A DNA stretch of 64,000 bases from Leishmania infantum JPCM5 (Eukaryota; Euglenozoa; Kinetoplastea; Trypanosomatida; Trypanosomatidae). A model generated the notes under the pieces. The model saw only the letters and a program-made list of their open reading frames with translations, did not search any database and had not been told where the DNA came from. A program made the position numbers and the translations under genes. Positions 27,098 to 36,682 of this stretch are shown one piece after another. Position 1 is the first letter of the stretch; each line of letters starts with the position of its first letter. The DNA lies in the NCBI RefSeq assembly GCF_000002875.2, contig NC_009419.2:912954-976953 (forward strand), in the 5' to 3' direction.

Positions 27098-30070
27098 GAG
27101 GGCAGGGTGGGTCGTGGCCTACTTTTTCTAGGCAAAGGCGCACGCACGTGGCGCCGCCCCTCTAGTTGCCACTTTTTCGTGTCGTGCCGATGTCCAAGTA
27201 TGCATTTGTGCGCGGTCTTCTTAGTGCTCTGCGTGATTGAAACTCGGTCTACTCCACCGTGTGTCTCACGTGTCTTTGCTACTGATCTTTTCTGTAACAA
27301 GCTTTTTCACCCCTTCTGCGTCTCCTCATGGCCGCCACATCTCGGCGCCTGATTCACCGTCGCACCGCTTCTCGTCGCTGTTCCTCCGCACGAGCTGAGG
27401 CACATTCTTGGTTGAAGAAGCGCATAGGCTATGATCGCCCCCCTTGCGTGCATGCAGTCAGAGGGAAAAGCGAAGACGACGCTGCTAACTGAGTGAGTTC
27501 CGTGGTTGAGCGTCAACGCACGTTTCTTCGGAGACTGCACCACCTGTCGTTGCGGGCACTGAGTGCTCTCTCTCCTTCTCCCCCCCAACGCTGCCTCTTT
27601 CTCACTCGCGAACTTGCGCGCGCTTGTTTCAGCGTTGCCCTTCACCCAATCTACCATCGCAGGCGTAATGCTCCTCCATCACGTTGCAATGTGCTCTGTT
27701 ACCGCTCTCCTTCGCCTTTTGCTCTTGTGCTTTCGTTGTTTGACTTCTGGCCTCTCTCCCTCGCCACCGCCCTACTTGCGCAGCCATCTGAATAGCACAC
27801 ACGCACACACGCACATCCTATGTATATCTTTTAGGAGTCGGTGGCACTGTACTAGTAAAGCGCAGGCACATTTTTTTTTTGGCACCCCCGCCCCTTCCTT
27901 GCCTCAGCTGTCGCATTCTTTTAGCTGTGCGACGCGCACGCTTTCCAGTTAGTCCATCAGCGACCACTACACCATACCACTCCCTTCCTCTCGTGCCCTC
28001 TCAACTGCCCCTCCGTGCTTCCTTCGAAGAAACGAACAAAACACACACACACACACAGACAGAAGTCACCAGACAACTCTCTGCTGCTCTCGAAGCACCT
28101 ACGAGGGGGGGGGGTCGCTCGCGTCGGCGAGAAAACGAGAGAAAGGGGCAGGCGCGCGTCCAAAACGTCAGAGACGCAAACACCCACACAAACACGCCCA
28201 TACATACAGTAGGTACGAAAGGACCGCTCAAACAAAACCCCCTTCCCCCTCTTTCCCCCTCCAAAAAAAAAACAGTATTTGCCGATTTCGCGTCCAACAG
28301 CTGCTGCACGCTCTCTCTCTGTTTTTTTTTCTTCTTTGATGCTGCGTCGCTTTATTCGCTCCTCTTCGCCCACGCCCTCCTCCTCCCATTCTTTTGTTTT
28401 CCGTGACATCTGTTCGACGCATCTATTCCTTTTTTTTTGCTGTTTTGCTTTACTCTTACTTCTTCTTTCCCTCTTCTCTTGCGGGTCGCTTACGAGTTAG
28501 GTAAAGAGCGCATCCTCATTCTTTTGGTTCTCTGTCTTTCCACTTTTTCTCTGTTTTCCCCCTTTTCGCTTTTCGCGCCGTTGCGTCACTCATTACTGCT
28601 GCGCTCCCTTTTTCCAGTCGAGGAGTCCTCATTCTTTCACACGCGCACATATATTCATCAACGCGCAACCACCTCCTCAGGCGACGGAAGCGGTTGCGGC
28701 GACTTTCTTCTTCGCCTGCTTTTTGTTTTCGATTCTGGAACTATTATAATATATATGTATACATTTCTTTGGCACCTTTCCTTTGGCTTTCCTCTTCTCC
28801 TGCGCTCAGCGAGAGAGCCCCCAAAAGCGGAAAGGAGGCTCGACGTATCGCGGATGCGTCTTTCGTGCGCTGCTGGTTTCTTTTTGCTTTTGAGGGGAGG
28901 CTGCTTTGCTGTTGTGGGTGTTTGCTTGTCTCTCTAGTATCTGAGAGCTCGTGCGTGGGCACCTGAGCTCACACATCTTTTTTTCCCGTTTTATCGTAAT
29001 TGCGCCCTTTTTTCACTTCTGGTCTTTTTTGTGTTTCCGTGTTTTCTTTTTTTACGCGCGTGCGTATTGTTTTTGTCTCCCGTGCATGCGTGTTTCACCT
29101 TCCCATTTCCGCTTTCCTTCTGTGCAACCTAAAAGAATCCCCCTCTCGTTCATTCCTCGCTCTAGTTCTCTCCCTTCAGCCTGAATCGTCGTTGTTCTTT
29201 GTGCTTGTGTGCTTGACGTCTCGCCAGGTTGGATGAAGCGGCAAGATCTCCCCCAGAAAAGAAAGGAGATCGATCGCTTCACCTGCACACCTACAAACCG
29301 AGAACCAAGTGTCGCGCAGACGTAAACAAACACGAGTACACCGTGGTGAAGGTTGTTGTGGCGAGGCGGCGCATCTCGTACATCTATATTCTTTGTTGTT
29401 GTGAGCAAGTCTAAGTGCAAGCCGTGGAGAGAGGCTTTCGACCTGTTTTGAGCTGTGCTACAGCGGCCTGCGTGTGCGTGTGTGTGTGTGTGCGTCACTT
29501 GCCCGTCACCCTATCTCGCTGCCGTGGCACGAGAAAAAAGCGGAGAACACACGCCTTGCTGCTTTGCTGGGCTGCGAGTGCAGCCGCAAGAAAGAGAGCG
29601 AGCGAGCGAGAGAGAGAGAGAGTAAAGCTAGAGGTGCAGAGAAGAGGAAAGAAGACGAAACAAGCAAGCCGAGCTTACTGCCCGGTTCGTCGAAAAGCTG
29701 TGTTGTGTGTGTTGTGTATTGTGCTTTCGGTTTTCCTGCTCCAGATCGGGGTGTAACGCCGTTTGCGTGGCTCCTTTTTTTTCTTTTTCTTCGTCTTTTG
29801 CCTTTTTCTGTAAGATATTTGCGGCACGCTTGGGGCTCATTTCTTTTGTGGTTTTCATTTCTTTCATCGCCGCGCCCTCACCATCTTGTTCTCCCGATCG
29901 CGTCTCTCAGGTGTACGTCATCTCGCATCGGTCAACTCGGGGCTGTGAAGGAGAACGGGCACCCCTAGGAGGTATCTCGCCTCTTCTGTCGTTGCGTTCT
30001 TTTCCGATTCCCTTATCCTTTTCCTTTTAAGGGCGACTCTTTCGGACCGCGTTTTCTTTCCCTCAGTCGA
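27098..30070 (+). other. Unusually long intergenic/UTR region (3 kb), no gene seen
   Basis: This is low-complexity DNA throughout: pyrimidine blocks (28360-28480, 28560-28620, 28970-29060), a T10 run at 27872, (CA)n at 28040-28056, G9 near 28107, A10 at 28263, (GT)n at 29475-29492 and (GA)n at 29598-29622. Open frames are short and rich in Phe/Ser/Leu or Arg/Glu, as expected by chance. Acceptor-like sites for the kinase gene are at 29766-29812, 29880-29910 and 30050-30066 (the last only 4 nt before the ATG). Confidence 0.65.
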
Positions 30071-33000
30071 ATGATCACCTCACGAGGCAAGGCGAGTGGC
30101 CATGTCAAGCCGTCTTCGCCGGCCTCGGCGAAGGATGCAGCCCCATTCTTCGCTGCCGCCCCCACGGCAGTCACCGCCTCCAAAACATCTTACTCGAGGA
30201 ACGATGGGCACAACCCCCTCATCAATGATCTATTAAAGGATCTTGACAAGAACTCTTCTCCTGAGGACGTCCACGGTGCTGGCCACGTGCAAGAGCAGAG
30301 CGTCAGCAATGCTAATAGCTTTTCGAACTTCGACCTACAGCTGCGGCGGCCCAGCGAGGAATCGACGGCGAGTTGCCGTAGCAGCGCCCGAAACCGTGAC
30401 AAGACAGCCACGGATATTCTCTGCAAGACTGGTCAGCACTTTGTGCACGCCATGCGGATGCACAACCTGGAGGATTTCTTCTGCCCTGCTCACGGTGAGA
30501 GCGCCGAGGACGTGCTGCGACGCCAGCTGCGCAAGAAAGATCAAGAGGAGGTGGAGGCAGTGGTGCTCACGTTAGTGGAGCTGCTCGAGGAGGTGCGCAA
30601 GGCAAGGGGCCAATTAGTGCCGCTCGCCGGCTCGCTCTCGTTGCTCGACACGTCGGGGCGAAAGCGTACCTCCTTCAATAGCATGCACTCCGCAGTGAGC
30701 ACGGCTAGCCTCATGCGGCCACCGGTGCATGAGACGAATCAGCTCGCCATGGCGTACGATCAGCAGGGAAACCGCATGATTAACTGCTATAGGGTGATCG
30801 CGAATCTAGGACGTGGCGCGTACGGCAAAGTGAAGCTTGGAGTCGACACCAACACCGGCCAGATGGTAGCCATCAAAATAATTGACAAGAAGCTTCTCAA
30901 GAGGATCGGTGGCCTGGGCAGCAGCAACCAGGAGGCGGCGCTGAAGCGCGAGATCGCCATCATGAAGAAAGTGCGCCACCGGAACTGCGTATCTCTATAC
31001 GAGGTTATCGACGACCCTGATTCGCACATACTCTACCTAATTATGGAGTATGTGCCAAACGGGCCCGTTGTTCGGCTGAAACCGCAGGAGCTCAGCAGCA
31101 CTGCCCTGGAGTCTATCGAGGCCGGCATTCCGCTGAACGGAGAGGTCTGCAACAAGGCCCTGATACGTTGCGCGGTGCGGCAGTCCGCCAACGGCGATAC
31201 TGCGTCCCTCACCGACGCGGAGATCAACAGTAATCCGACGATTTTCCTGTGTAAGCCGCTTAGCCAGCACATCTGTGCGCTGTACCTGCGCCAACTTGTG
31301 AGTGGACTGCGATATATGCACAAGCGAAACCTCGTTCACCACGACATCAAGCCGGACAATATATTGGTTGGCACCAACCATCACGTTTTTCTCAGCGACT
31401 TTGGTGTTAGCGAGATCCTCTCCACTCGGCATGAGGTGAAAAATGCTGTGAAGAAAAACCGTGGCAGCATGAGCGACGACCTCATTAGCGAACACTCCTT
31501 CGAATCCGACGGTAGTGATTCGACCAATGATGATGGCGTTGGCAGCAAACCTCGCCTGGGCGGTGGCACGCTCCTCTTCACCGCGCCGGAGCTGTTTGAC
31601 AGCTCGGTGAATAAAAAATTGCTGGATCCCCACCTGACCGACGTCTGGGCGCTCGGCGTCACGCTCTACTGCATGCTAGTTGGCATGTCCCCGTTTTTTG
31701 GTAACACGTACGCCGATGTGCGCGCAAACATCCTGACGCAGAGGTACCCGTGGTGCGGCAAGACGATTTACGGGACGCTGCTGGCGGCGGAGTGGCGGGT
31801 CGTGCTGAACGGGCTGCTGGCCAAGAACCCGAACAATCGCTGGTCGCTGGCGCGGCTCAAGTCGTTCCTCGACCAGCACAGCTTCCAGTACGCCATGCGG
31901 CAGAGTGCGTTCCTCGAGGCATCGACGCGGACTCGTTCCTTGACCTCCGTGGACGGCGACGCATCCCCCTCCACTTCCACAGCGCAGCGCGCCGCCGGCT
32001 TGGCAGCGTCGTCGACCGGGACGTTTGCCAAGGGACTCAAGCTGCCGCTCGCGTGTAGTTCAGTGGCGAAGGACAAGAACGCCTCTATCCTTCTCCCTCG
32101 CGTGGTTTCTTCTCCTAGGGCCGTTTCCGCCTTGTCAATGGAGGCGGGCGGCGCTGCTCGCAGCTTCCTGTGGGACCTTGGCGTCTCGGAGAAGGAGGTA
32201 CGAGGTGCCACGCGAACGGTGAAGGTCGAGGTGGTGCGGCAGACGACCGTCCTCTCGGCGCACACGCGCACCATTGTGCGCCGCTACGTCGAATGGATTC
32301 GCGCATGCATGCACGCTCGGAACTTCATTCCACTGGGCTGCGCGCCCCCTTTAAGCAGAAAGTCGCTCGTCGGCTCCCTGGTCTCCATGCAGATGTGCGC
32401 TGACGCCAACAAGAGCAGCAAGACGTTGACCGCCAGCCGCGAAAAGGCACATGTGACGCACGTCCCTGTCCTCGCTGTGGCGGCAAGGTGCCACCGAACC
32501 AGCGAGGCCGGCCCCATAGGCACTAGATCTTCCTTGTTTCCTCCGCGGAGGAGCCCCCATTCACCGGCGGGAGATACTCGCAAGGGGAGGCAACGGAGCG
32601 GCAGCCGCAGCAGCAATGACGGCGGTGGCCGCGCGCTCACTCGCGGCAGCCTGGAAAGCCGCGCCTCGGACGGCAGATTACAGTCGCTGGATGCTGCCCT
32701 CTCAATAGTGAACTTGCAAAGCACCTTCGATGAGCACTCCCTCACCTTTAGCTTGACGTCATCGAGTGCCTCCTCGCAGGCTTCCTTTTCGTCGCAGCAC
32801 GGATACAGTGGGCAGCAACCTGGCAGGGAAACCCGCACCAATAACGGCATCCTGGCGGGCAACTTGGCAACTCCGAGCGAGGATACGCCGGCGCCCAGAA
32901 ACGGGATGGCCGAAAAAGTCAGTTGGTGTAATGCACAGATGCCATCGACGGTCGCGCAGACGATGGTGCCCAGCAGCGCGACGCCTTCATCTATTGCGGA

Positions 33001-33457
33001 GGAGGACAGCCGAAAAAGGGTGGGCGCAAAAGGCAGCAAGAGCCGGTTCCAGCAATTCATGCGCCGCAAGAAAACACCGAGCGGCGCCTCCGTCAGTGAT
33101 GACCTCACCTCTTACCAATCCACGTTTGCACCCAAGTCAAATTCTGCGGTGTCGCCGCTACTCGATTCGGTTCTCTGTAGTGGCATCAGCGGCTTGGGAG
33201 ACAGCAACTCAGCTGGGTGCTGTAGTACACACCATAACCCGAAGACTGTCAGCACGACTGACCGTTGTCTTGCCGCGCCACCAGACGAGCACCTCTCGGT
33301 GGTGCAGTCTCCAGGCTCGGTGGGCAACAAACACCCCGTAGGGCCGATGCAGGAGCGCCTTTCTGACGGTAAACTGGCTGTTCTGGCCTTGACATCCTTT
33401 GAGCAGGTGCCGCACGTCACAGTCTCGAAGCGGCTTTCCTCCGTTTTTCGGAAATGA
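30071..33457 (+). CDS. Ser/Thr protein kinase, CAMKK / SNF1-activating (LKB1-upstream) type
   Basis: The product is 1128 aa from the ATG at 30071. The kinase domain runs from about residue 240 to 605. It has glycine loop 'GRGAYGKV' (~247), 'VAIK' (~266-269), catalytic loop 'HHDIKPDN' (~423-430, His replacing Arg of HRD, the Asp kept), 'DFG' (~443), 'TAPEL' (~503) and 'DVWALGVTLYCMLVG'. The 'HxDIKPDNILV...SDFGVSE' and 'GTLLFTAPE' patterns are those of the CAMKK/GRIK/Sak1 group, which in other eukaryotes phosphorylates the activation loop of AMPK/SnRK1. A ~60-residue insert lies in the hinge/alpha-D region (~330-390) and an acidic Ser-rich insert in the activation segment (~460-495). The ~240-residue N-terminal and ~520-residue Ser-rich C-terminal extensions have no recognised domain. 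The 3' flank carries a SIDER-like repeat. Confidence 0.88.
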   Translation: MITSRGKASGHVKPSSPASAKDAAPFFAAAPTAVTASKTSYSRNDGHNPLINDLLKDLDKNSSPEDVHGAGHVQEQSVSNANSFSNFDLQLRRPSEESTASCRSSARNRDKTATDILCKTGQHFVHAMRMHNLEDFFCPAHGESAEDVLRRQLRKKDQEEVEAVVLTLVELLEEVRKARGQLVPLAGSLSLLDTSGRKRTSFNSMHSAVSTASLMRPPVHETNQLAMAYDQQGNRMINCYRVIANLGRGAYGKVKLGVDTNTGQMVAIKIIDKKLLKRIGGLGSSNQEAALKREIAIMKKVRHRNCVSLYEVIDDPDSHILYLIMEYVPNGPVVRLKPQELSSTALESIEAGIPLNGEVCNKALIRCAVRQSANGDTASLTDAEINSNPTIFLCKPLSQHICALYLRQLVSGLRYMHKRNLVHHDIKPDNILVGTNHHVFLSDFGVSEILSTRHEVKNAVKKNRGSMSDDLISEHSFESDGSDSTNDDGVGSKPRLGGGTLLFTAPELFDSSVNKKLLDPHLTDVWALGVTLYCMLVGMSPFFGNTYADVRANILTQRYPWCGKTIYGTLLAAEWRVVLNGLLAKNPNNRWSLARLKSFLDQHSFQYAMRQSAFLEASTRTRSLTSVDGDASPSTSTAQRAAGLAASSTGTFAKGLKLPLACSSVAKDKNASILLPRVVSSPRAVSALSMEAGGAARSFLWDLGVSEKEVRGATRTVKVEVVRQTTVLSAHTRTIVRRYVEWIRACMHARNFIPLGCAPPLSRKSLVGSLVSMQMCADANKSSKTLTASREKAHVTHVPVLAVAARCHRTSEAGPIGTRSSLFPPRRSPHSPAGDTRKGRQRSGSRSSNDGGGRALTRGSLESRASDGRLQSLDAALSIVNLQSTFDEHSLTFSLTSSSASSQASFSSQHGYSGQQPGRETRTNNGILAGNLATPSEDTPAPRNGMAEKVSWCNAQMPSTVAQTMVPSSATPSSIAEEDSRKRVGAKGSKSRFQQFMRRKKTPSGASVSDDLTSYQSTFAPKSNSAVSPLLDSVLCSGISGLGDSNSAGCCSTHHNPKTVSTTDRCLAAPPDEHLSVVQSPGSVGNKHPVGPMQERLSDGKLAVLALTSFEQVPHVTVSKRLSSVFRK

Positions 33458-36400
33458 GATCGACAGTCATAGAAGAGCAGAGAGGGGGAGGGGCAGAGAC
33501 CATACGGAGGGAACGGGAAGAACAAAAAAGACGCAGGGAAAGCGGCGGTGCTCTTTTTCACCGACCGGAATGCAAGAGAGCCGAAGGCAGACTTGTTCGA
33601 TGTATCAATCAAGACTGCAGCCATGTGATCCTCATCACGTGGATAAGCGCACGTTTCTTGTACTCTCAGTTCGTGTTGGGTGAGGTAAGCCTGTAGTGTA
33701 AGGCATGCCATTCCCCCCTAACGCTCTGCTTTGAGTTTCCTTTGTGTGCTCCTCTTCCGCATCACGCGACTTCAGCTCCGTGAAGACCAGCTGTGGATGA
33801 GGGGCACCCCTTCACATGTCTCAAGATGTTACTATGTTCTGTTACAATTTTTCTTTTCGCGCGTCGAGGAGTTTTTCCCTTTTCGGTCTTGCGGCACTCT
33901 TGAAGAGTTGTAGATACTTCACGTTTCGCTCCATCTCGCTGTCTCTCTACCCGTAAGTCTGCCCCCCCCCTTCTAGGACGCAACATCGAACCATGCGCAC
34001 GCCTCCTCTCTTACCACAGCATCTCCCCTCTTTTTTTGTGTTGAGCACTCTTCGTTTTTTTTTGTTCTGCCTTTCCGACCTTTTCCTCTCTTCATCTTCA
34101 TCGTAGTCCGCCATTTTTTGTTTTGATTTTTGTTCTTCTGGTCTCTTTCCGCTTTTTTTGTTTGGTATTGTTCTTTTTTTTCTTGTGGTGTTCTTATGTT
34201 GGTCTTTTGGACTCTGCCTGGAAGCTCGTCAGTGTACCTTATATGTATGTATGTTGATGTGCTTATGCACGCCGCCCACCTTTGCCCACACACACACGCC
34301 CCCCTCCCTCCCTACCCCTTCGTCAACTCTCCCCTTCCCCTCACAGGTAGCGAAACACACAAAGAAGCGCCTTTTTTGTTCAGTTGATCGGTTTTGCCCA
34401 CCGCCTTTTCAAAACATTTGTGTGGTGCTGCTTGCACATTTCCTTTAGCTTCTCCCTTTTTCCTTTTTTGTTGCTTGCTTCCTTGGCCCGTTGCTTCTGT
34501 CACGCGCCGCCTCCTGTGCTCTTTTCCCCTCCTTTCCCGCGTTTATGTACCATAGTCTTCCCTTCAAACCGCTGGAAGAGAGGGAAGGCATGAGTAAGGG
34601 CCTACACGGGGTACGAAAACAGCACAACAGAACGTAAACAAGGCAAGCCCCAAAAGAAAAAGGAGCGTCATGGAAAACGGCGCACTCGTTTTCCCCCTTT
34701 TCTCTTCCTTTTGTTTCATCACGTCTTTGATGCGCGACAACCATTTATTGGGGCGGAAGGACTCATCTAGCGCGCGTTCCGGATCGAGTGCTGTGGCGCG
34801 CGTCGACAATCGAGGGTGCACGCGCGCACTTATGCCTGTGCCTCACCTCACGGTGCACGCCGATGATCTTGTTGCCGGTATACTACTGATCTTCCGATGA
34901 CAGGGGCACCATCCCGGTGTGGCAACTCGGGGATCAGTGCCCTACTGTATGGGAAAACCAGTCATCTTCCCTTTTCTCTTTCAATACCGAACCACTTGTG
35001 GTGGTGATAGGGTCAGATGCCCAAAACGCAGTCAAGTCGAAGCGATGTATGGCTACTGGTGCCGGCGGTCAGGTCCTGGACGGCGTTGCGTTGGAGAGAC
35101 CTGCGGCATTGCACACGTGCGATTATTGGGTTGGGCAGATTGTCGGCGTGACTCGAACACATCCCACACCCGCCCCTCACATTTCCCTGCTGCTATGGGG
35201 AGCCTGCGTGCCACCCCTACGGGGATACACGCCAGGTGGCCACCAGTACAATGGGCGGAGCTGTGAGGTAACCTGCATGGCGGATGGGCGGGCAGAGATT
35301 GTGTCAGGGGCCGTACTCAGGTAAGTGAGTCGGCGCATTCGCTGTGATGCATGTGTCTACGGTGGCTTCGCACCACGCGATGGGGCCTCTGTGGCAGGCC
35401 TGGTAACGTGGAGTCGACCTCATGTTTTACGGAAGAGAGAAAGCGGACACATGGAAAAGCAAAAAAAAACACTTCACAGTGTTTTTATGAGCGGATCAGC
35501 CGTGCGTGCCTTGCTGTTTATTCTCTTTTCTTCTCCCCTCACCTACTTCCTTTCTCTCTCTCTCTCTGTGTGTGAGTGCGTATTTATGGTCGTTCATGTG
35601 TTCATGTGCCCTGCTTTCTTCGCTTCTCTCTTGTGTAGCTCCTCTCATATTAACTCTTGGCTCCATCGGATCATGATGTTCTTTTTTCTATGCTTCTCCT
35701 CGTTATTACTTTGGTACAAGGAAACACCAACCAACCAACCAACCGAAAAAAAAACAGAGGGAGCGCAAACAACTGCGAACTCATGCTTCTGCCCCTACCC
35801 GCGACTGGCCGACTCTGCAGGCACAGGCACCTGCATGCACGTGAGCATGGGTGTCTATCTGAAAGGGTGTGCGTCTGACCACTTTTGCCACACCTTTTCC
35901 GCCGCGCCGCTGCACGAGGCTGACGCCCTCTCTCGCCTCCCTCTGCAGCTACTTTTTTTTTTTTGCCTCCGCAAGCAATGCAAAGAGGAGGGCAAAGCGA
36001 TATTGCCGCGTGCACGCAAGGGCACGCATTTGGCGGCGGGAGCAAGCGCTGACGCGGGTGCTCCTCTGCACCAGTACTTCTCCGCTTCAGCGGGCTGGGC
36101 GGAAACGCTCAGAGGGAACGGAGATGTCTCGTGTCGCGCTGCGCGAAAGCAAAAAGAGGACAGGGAATAGCACTGTTCTTGAACGATGACGGTCGCCAGA
36201 GTCCACTTTGCTCCCTCTCTCTTCCTCGCTTTCTCCCCTCTTGTCCCTCCCCTCCCCTGTCCCGGATCGGCGGGGCTGCGGGCTTGCCTAGAGGGGGAGG
36301 GGTGTTTAATAAACAAAAAAAAACGATAAGGAAAGGGGAGAAAAATACAGTACAGATTTGCAGCAAAGACGCACAGGTTTTTGAGCATTGTGTCGGTGTG

Positions 36401-36682
36401 TCTCTCTCACGCCGACAATACATCACGCGCTCACGCTTGCTGACACGGTAGAGGCCTACTCGAGTTGCCATCTGCGAGTTTGCACACACAAACACACACA
36501 GAGCGCTCACCTACCGTGAAGAAAAAGAATTACATAGGTTAAGGGTCGACTTGTATCCTTCTTGACTTTGAGTATTCGGGCTTCGCCATTCCAACCGACA
36601 TACACACACACACACACAGGTCCACAGAGGCAGATAAGCTTCGACGACGGTGGGGTGAGTGCAAGCCCTCTTGTGCCTATCC
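33458..36682 (+). other. Long intergenic/UTR region containing a SIDER-like element
   Basis: This is the 3' flank of the kinase gene, a SIDER-like repeat at about 34845-35470, then pyrimidine-rich DNA, a (CCAA)n tract near 35727-35745, T12 near 35951, and a (CA)n tract at 36600-36618 that ends in AG just before the importin gene. The 281-codon open frame at 35325-36170 overlaps the repeat end and a T-rich tract and starts with GTG, so it was not accepted as a gene. Confidence 0.65.
34845..35470 (+). mobile_element. SIDER-like short degenerate retroposon
   Basis: The stretch is compositionally distinct from the flanks (balanced, complex sequence between pyrimidine tracts). It starts with 'GATGACAGGGGCACCA' followed by 'CGGTGTGGCAACTCGGGG' (34898-34933), which I recognise as resembling the 5' signature of Leishmania SIDER elements. 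It ends with a segment containing 'CACCACGCGATGGGGCCTCT' (35370-35389) and an A-rich tail at 35453-35469. Size (~620 bp), tail and position in a 3' UTR all fit. SIDER2 copies in Leishmania have been linked to mRNA destabilisation. The match is from memory of the family, and the boundaries are approximate. Confidence 0.62.

Noticed and set aside
27879..28937. Several 130-175-codon frames in the 3 kb spacer before the kinase
   Set aside because: They are translations of homopolymer and microsatellite tracts with no complex region.
32284..33108. 274-codon frame on the - strand
   Set aside because: It lies wholly opposite the Ser-rich C-terminal tail of the kinase gene and shows no recognisable domain.
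35325..36170. 281-codon open frame on the + strand
   Set aside because: It starts at GTG, overlaps the end of the SIDER-like element, and has Phe/Ser/Leu runs from T-rich DNA; there is no domain and no splice signal placed to express it.
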